Positions 6,435 through 7,468 of a stretch of 7,468 nucleotides of DNA are shown here, one piece after another. Each line of letters begins with the position of its first letter. Position 1 is the stretch's first letter. Made by a program: the position numbers and the translations under genes. The stretch is from an uncultured Porphyromonas sp. (lineage in GTDB: Bacteria; Bacteroidota; Bacteroidia; Bacteroidales; Porphyromonadaceae), in the NCBI GenBank assembly GCA_947253195.1, contig CAMXXM010000063.1, positions 1 through 7,468 of the forward strand. Reading direction: 5' to 3'. The notes beneath the pieces are model-generated. The model was not told the DNA's origin and made no database searches. It saw only the letters and a list, made by a program, of their open reading frames with translations.

Positions 6435-7437
6435 CCTACTGACCCTCGCCCTCTTTCTCCCCCTGCTCCTCACCGGTTGTGATCGTGGGGAGGGGACCTT
6501 TTACCGCGAGACCGGAGAGCGCTTTACCACCTACTACGCCATCACCTATCGCGCTGATAAGCCCCTTGCCGCACAGATCGACTCGACGATGGATGCCTTC
6601 AATGCGGTGCTCAATAACTTTGACTCCACCTCCGTCGTCTCCCGGATCAATGCCAATATCACCGACCGGACGGATCCTATGCTGGAGGAGGTGCTGCGAC
6701 AGGCAGCTGTCGTGAGCGAGGCAACGGATGGCGTCTATGATGTCACCGGAGGACCACTCTTCGACATCTGGGGCTTCGGGACCAAGAAGGGGGTCACTCG
6801 GCTGGCGACTGACGAGCAGGTCGACTCGGTGCTCCGGTTTGTCGGGTACCGACACATTCGCGTTGACACCCTTGCCCATCGGATCACCAAGGACGATCCT
6901 CGGCTCTCTATGGGGCTTGCCTCGCTCTCCAAGGGGTATGTCGTCGACCTCGTTGCTCGGACGCTTGAGCACTACGGGGTAGAGGACTATATGGTGGAGA
7001 TCGGTGGTGAGGTGACCTGCCATGGGCGCAATCCTCGGGGCGACTGCTGGAGCCTCGGGATCAATAAGCCGATCGAGGATAATACCTCCACCGTCAATGA
7101 GCTCCTCGGTAAGATCGAGATATGTGAGAAAATGGGTGTCGCCACCAGTGGCGACTACCGCAACTATAAGGTCATCGAGGGGCGGAAAGTCGCCCACACC
7201 ATCAACGCCGTCACAGGACGTCCCGCCCACAGTGACATCCTGGAGGCGACCGTTGTGGCCCCCACCACTATGGAGGCAGATGCCTGGGCGACCGCCTTTA
7301 TGGCAGTTGGGCTGGAGCGTGCCAAGGAGATCCTTGAGGGACAGCCCCAGCTGGGTGTCCTCTTTGTCTACGCTGACCCCTCCGGCACCGGCTACCTCAC
7401 CTACACCCACCGCTTGCACCTCCTCCCCCTCAAGTAA
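6424..7437 (+). CDS. apbE: FAD:protein FMN transferase lipoprotein (ApbE)
   Basis: ApbE (EC 2.7.1.180) cleaves FAD and attaches FMN covalently to a threonine or serine of target proteins, such as Na+-NQR subunits B and C or RnfG/RnfD, on the periplasmic side. The 337-residue protein begins with a short lipoprotein signal, hydrophobic stretch 5-16 and lipobox LTGC with the lipidated cysteine at C19. Family motifs follow in order: FDSTS...SRIN (66-76), YDVTGGPL...WGFG (105-119), LSKGYVVD (168-175), EIGGE (192-196), TSGDYRNY (241-248), HTINAVTG (258-265) and a C-terminal TTMEADAWATA (281-291), where D286 and T290 match the expected Mg2+ ligands. An alternative ATG at 6412 adds four residues (MPCV); 6424 gives the cleaner signal peptide. 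Either start overlaps the glycosyltransferase stop (by 11 or 23 bp). No flavinylation target is in the window. Confidence 0.93.
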   Translation: MRSDLLTLALFLPLLLTGCDRGEGTFYRETGERFTTYYAITYRADKPLAAQIDSTMDAFNAVLNNFDSTSVVSRINANITDRTDPMLEEVLRQAAVVSEATDGVYDVTGGPLFDIWGFGTKKGVTRLATDEQVDSVLRFVGYRHIRVDTLAHRITKDDPRLSMGLASLSKGYVVDLVARTLEHYGVEDYMVEIGGEVTCHGRNPRGDCWSLGINKPIEDNTSTVNELLGKIEICEKMGVATSGDYRNYKVIEGRKVAHTINAVTGRPAHSDILEATVVAPTTMEADAWATAFMAVGLERAKEILEGQPQLGVLFVYADPSGTGYLTYTHRLHLLPLK

Positions 7438-7443
7438 GCCAGC

Positions 7444-7468
7444 ATGAGGAAAGACAAGACCGGACAGA
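7444..7468 (+). CDS. possible start of a downstream gene, cut by window end
   Basis: An ATG six bases after the apbE stop opens a frame MRKDKTGQ that runs off the window. The tight spacing and basic N-terminus are compatible with a next operon gene, but eight codons cannot identify a product and no ribosome binding site helps. Confidence 0.3.

Noticed and set aside
5646..6473. Long minus-strand frames opposite the glycosyltransferase and apbE (also 6436-7419)
   Set aside because: Antisense shadows in GC-rich coding DNA; the plus-strand proteins carry complete family motifs and the antisense ones have none.

Overview
The window looks like one end of a metagenomic or draft-genome contig from a Bacteroidota bacterium, most plausibly a Porphyromonas-like member of the Bacteroidales. 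The evidence is a DUF4199 membrane protein next to a GT2 glycosyltransferase, a lipoprotein-type ApbE, starts without Shine-Dalgarno sequences, and promoter elements of the Bacteroidota TAnnTTTG type. Genus-level placement is inference. The first 31 bases are not biological: they match the Illumina Nextera (Tn5) Read 1 adapter, so the contig breaks inside its first gene.

Positions 32-4383, all on the minus strand, hold a glutamate mutase / methylaspartate operon. In transcription order it reads glmS (B12-binding subunit), glmL (MutL-type ASKHA ATPase, probable reactivation or repair factor), glmE (catalytic subunit), and methylaspartate ammonia-lyase, which is cut off by the adapter. Together they convert L-glutamate to 3-methylaspartate by an adenosylcobalamin-dependent rearrangement and then to mesaconate plus ammonia. 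These are the first steps of the methylaspartate route of glutamate fermentation known from Clostridium. The catalytic and substrate-binding residues that can be checked are intact. The operon has a good Bacteroidota promoter (about 4484-4514), with an inverted repeat around its -7 box. The two upstream gaps between its genes contain inverted repeats that could fold in the mRNA.

Positions 4384-4892 form a divergent intergenic region of 509 bp without a convincing gene. Its main feature is an array at 4618-4699: four 16-bp near-palindromes at an exact 22-bp period, separated by 6-bp spacers of unrelated sequence. It lies between the two divergent promoters and is the least explained structure in the window.

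Positions 4893-7437, on the plus strand, hold a compact cluster: a four-helix DUF4199 membrane protein, a GT2 polyprenyl-phosphate-type glycosyltransferase with two C-terminal membrane helices, and an ApbE-family FAD:protein FMN transferase lipoprotein whose start overlaps the glycosyltransferase stop. The first two genes each have the same 10-base promoter core, GGTACCTTTG, just upstream. A further open frame starts at 7444 and runs off the end.

Apart from the 22-bp array and other regulatory-looking repeats, the gene content belongs to known families. I see no undescribed protein system.
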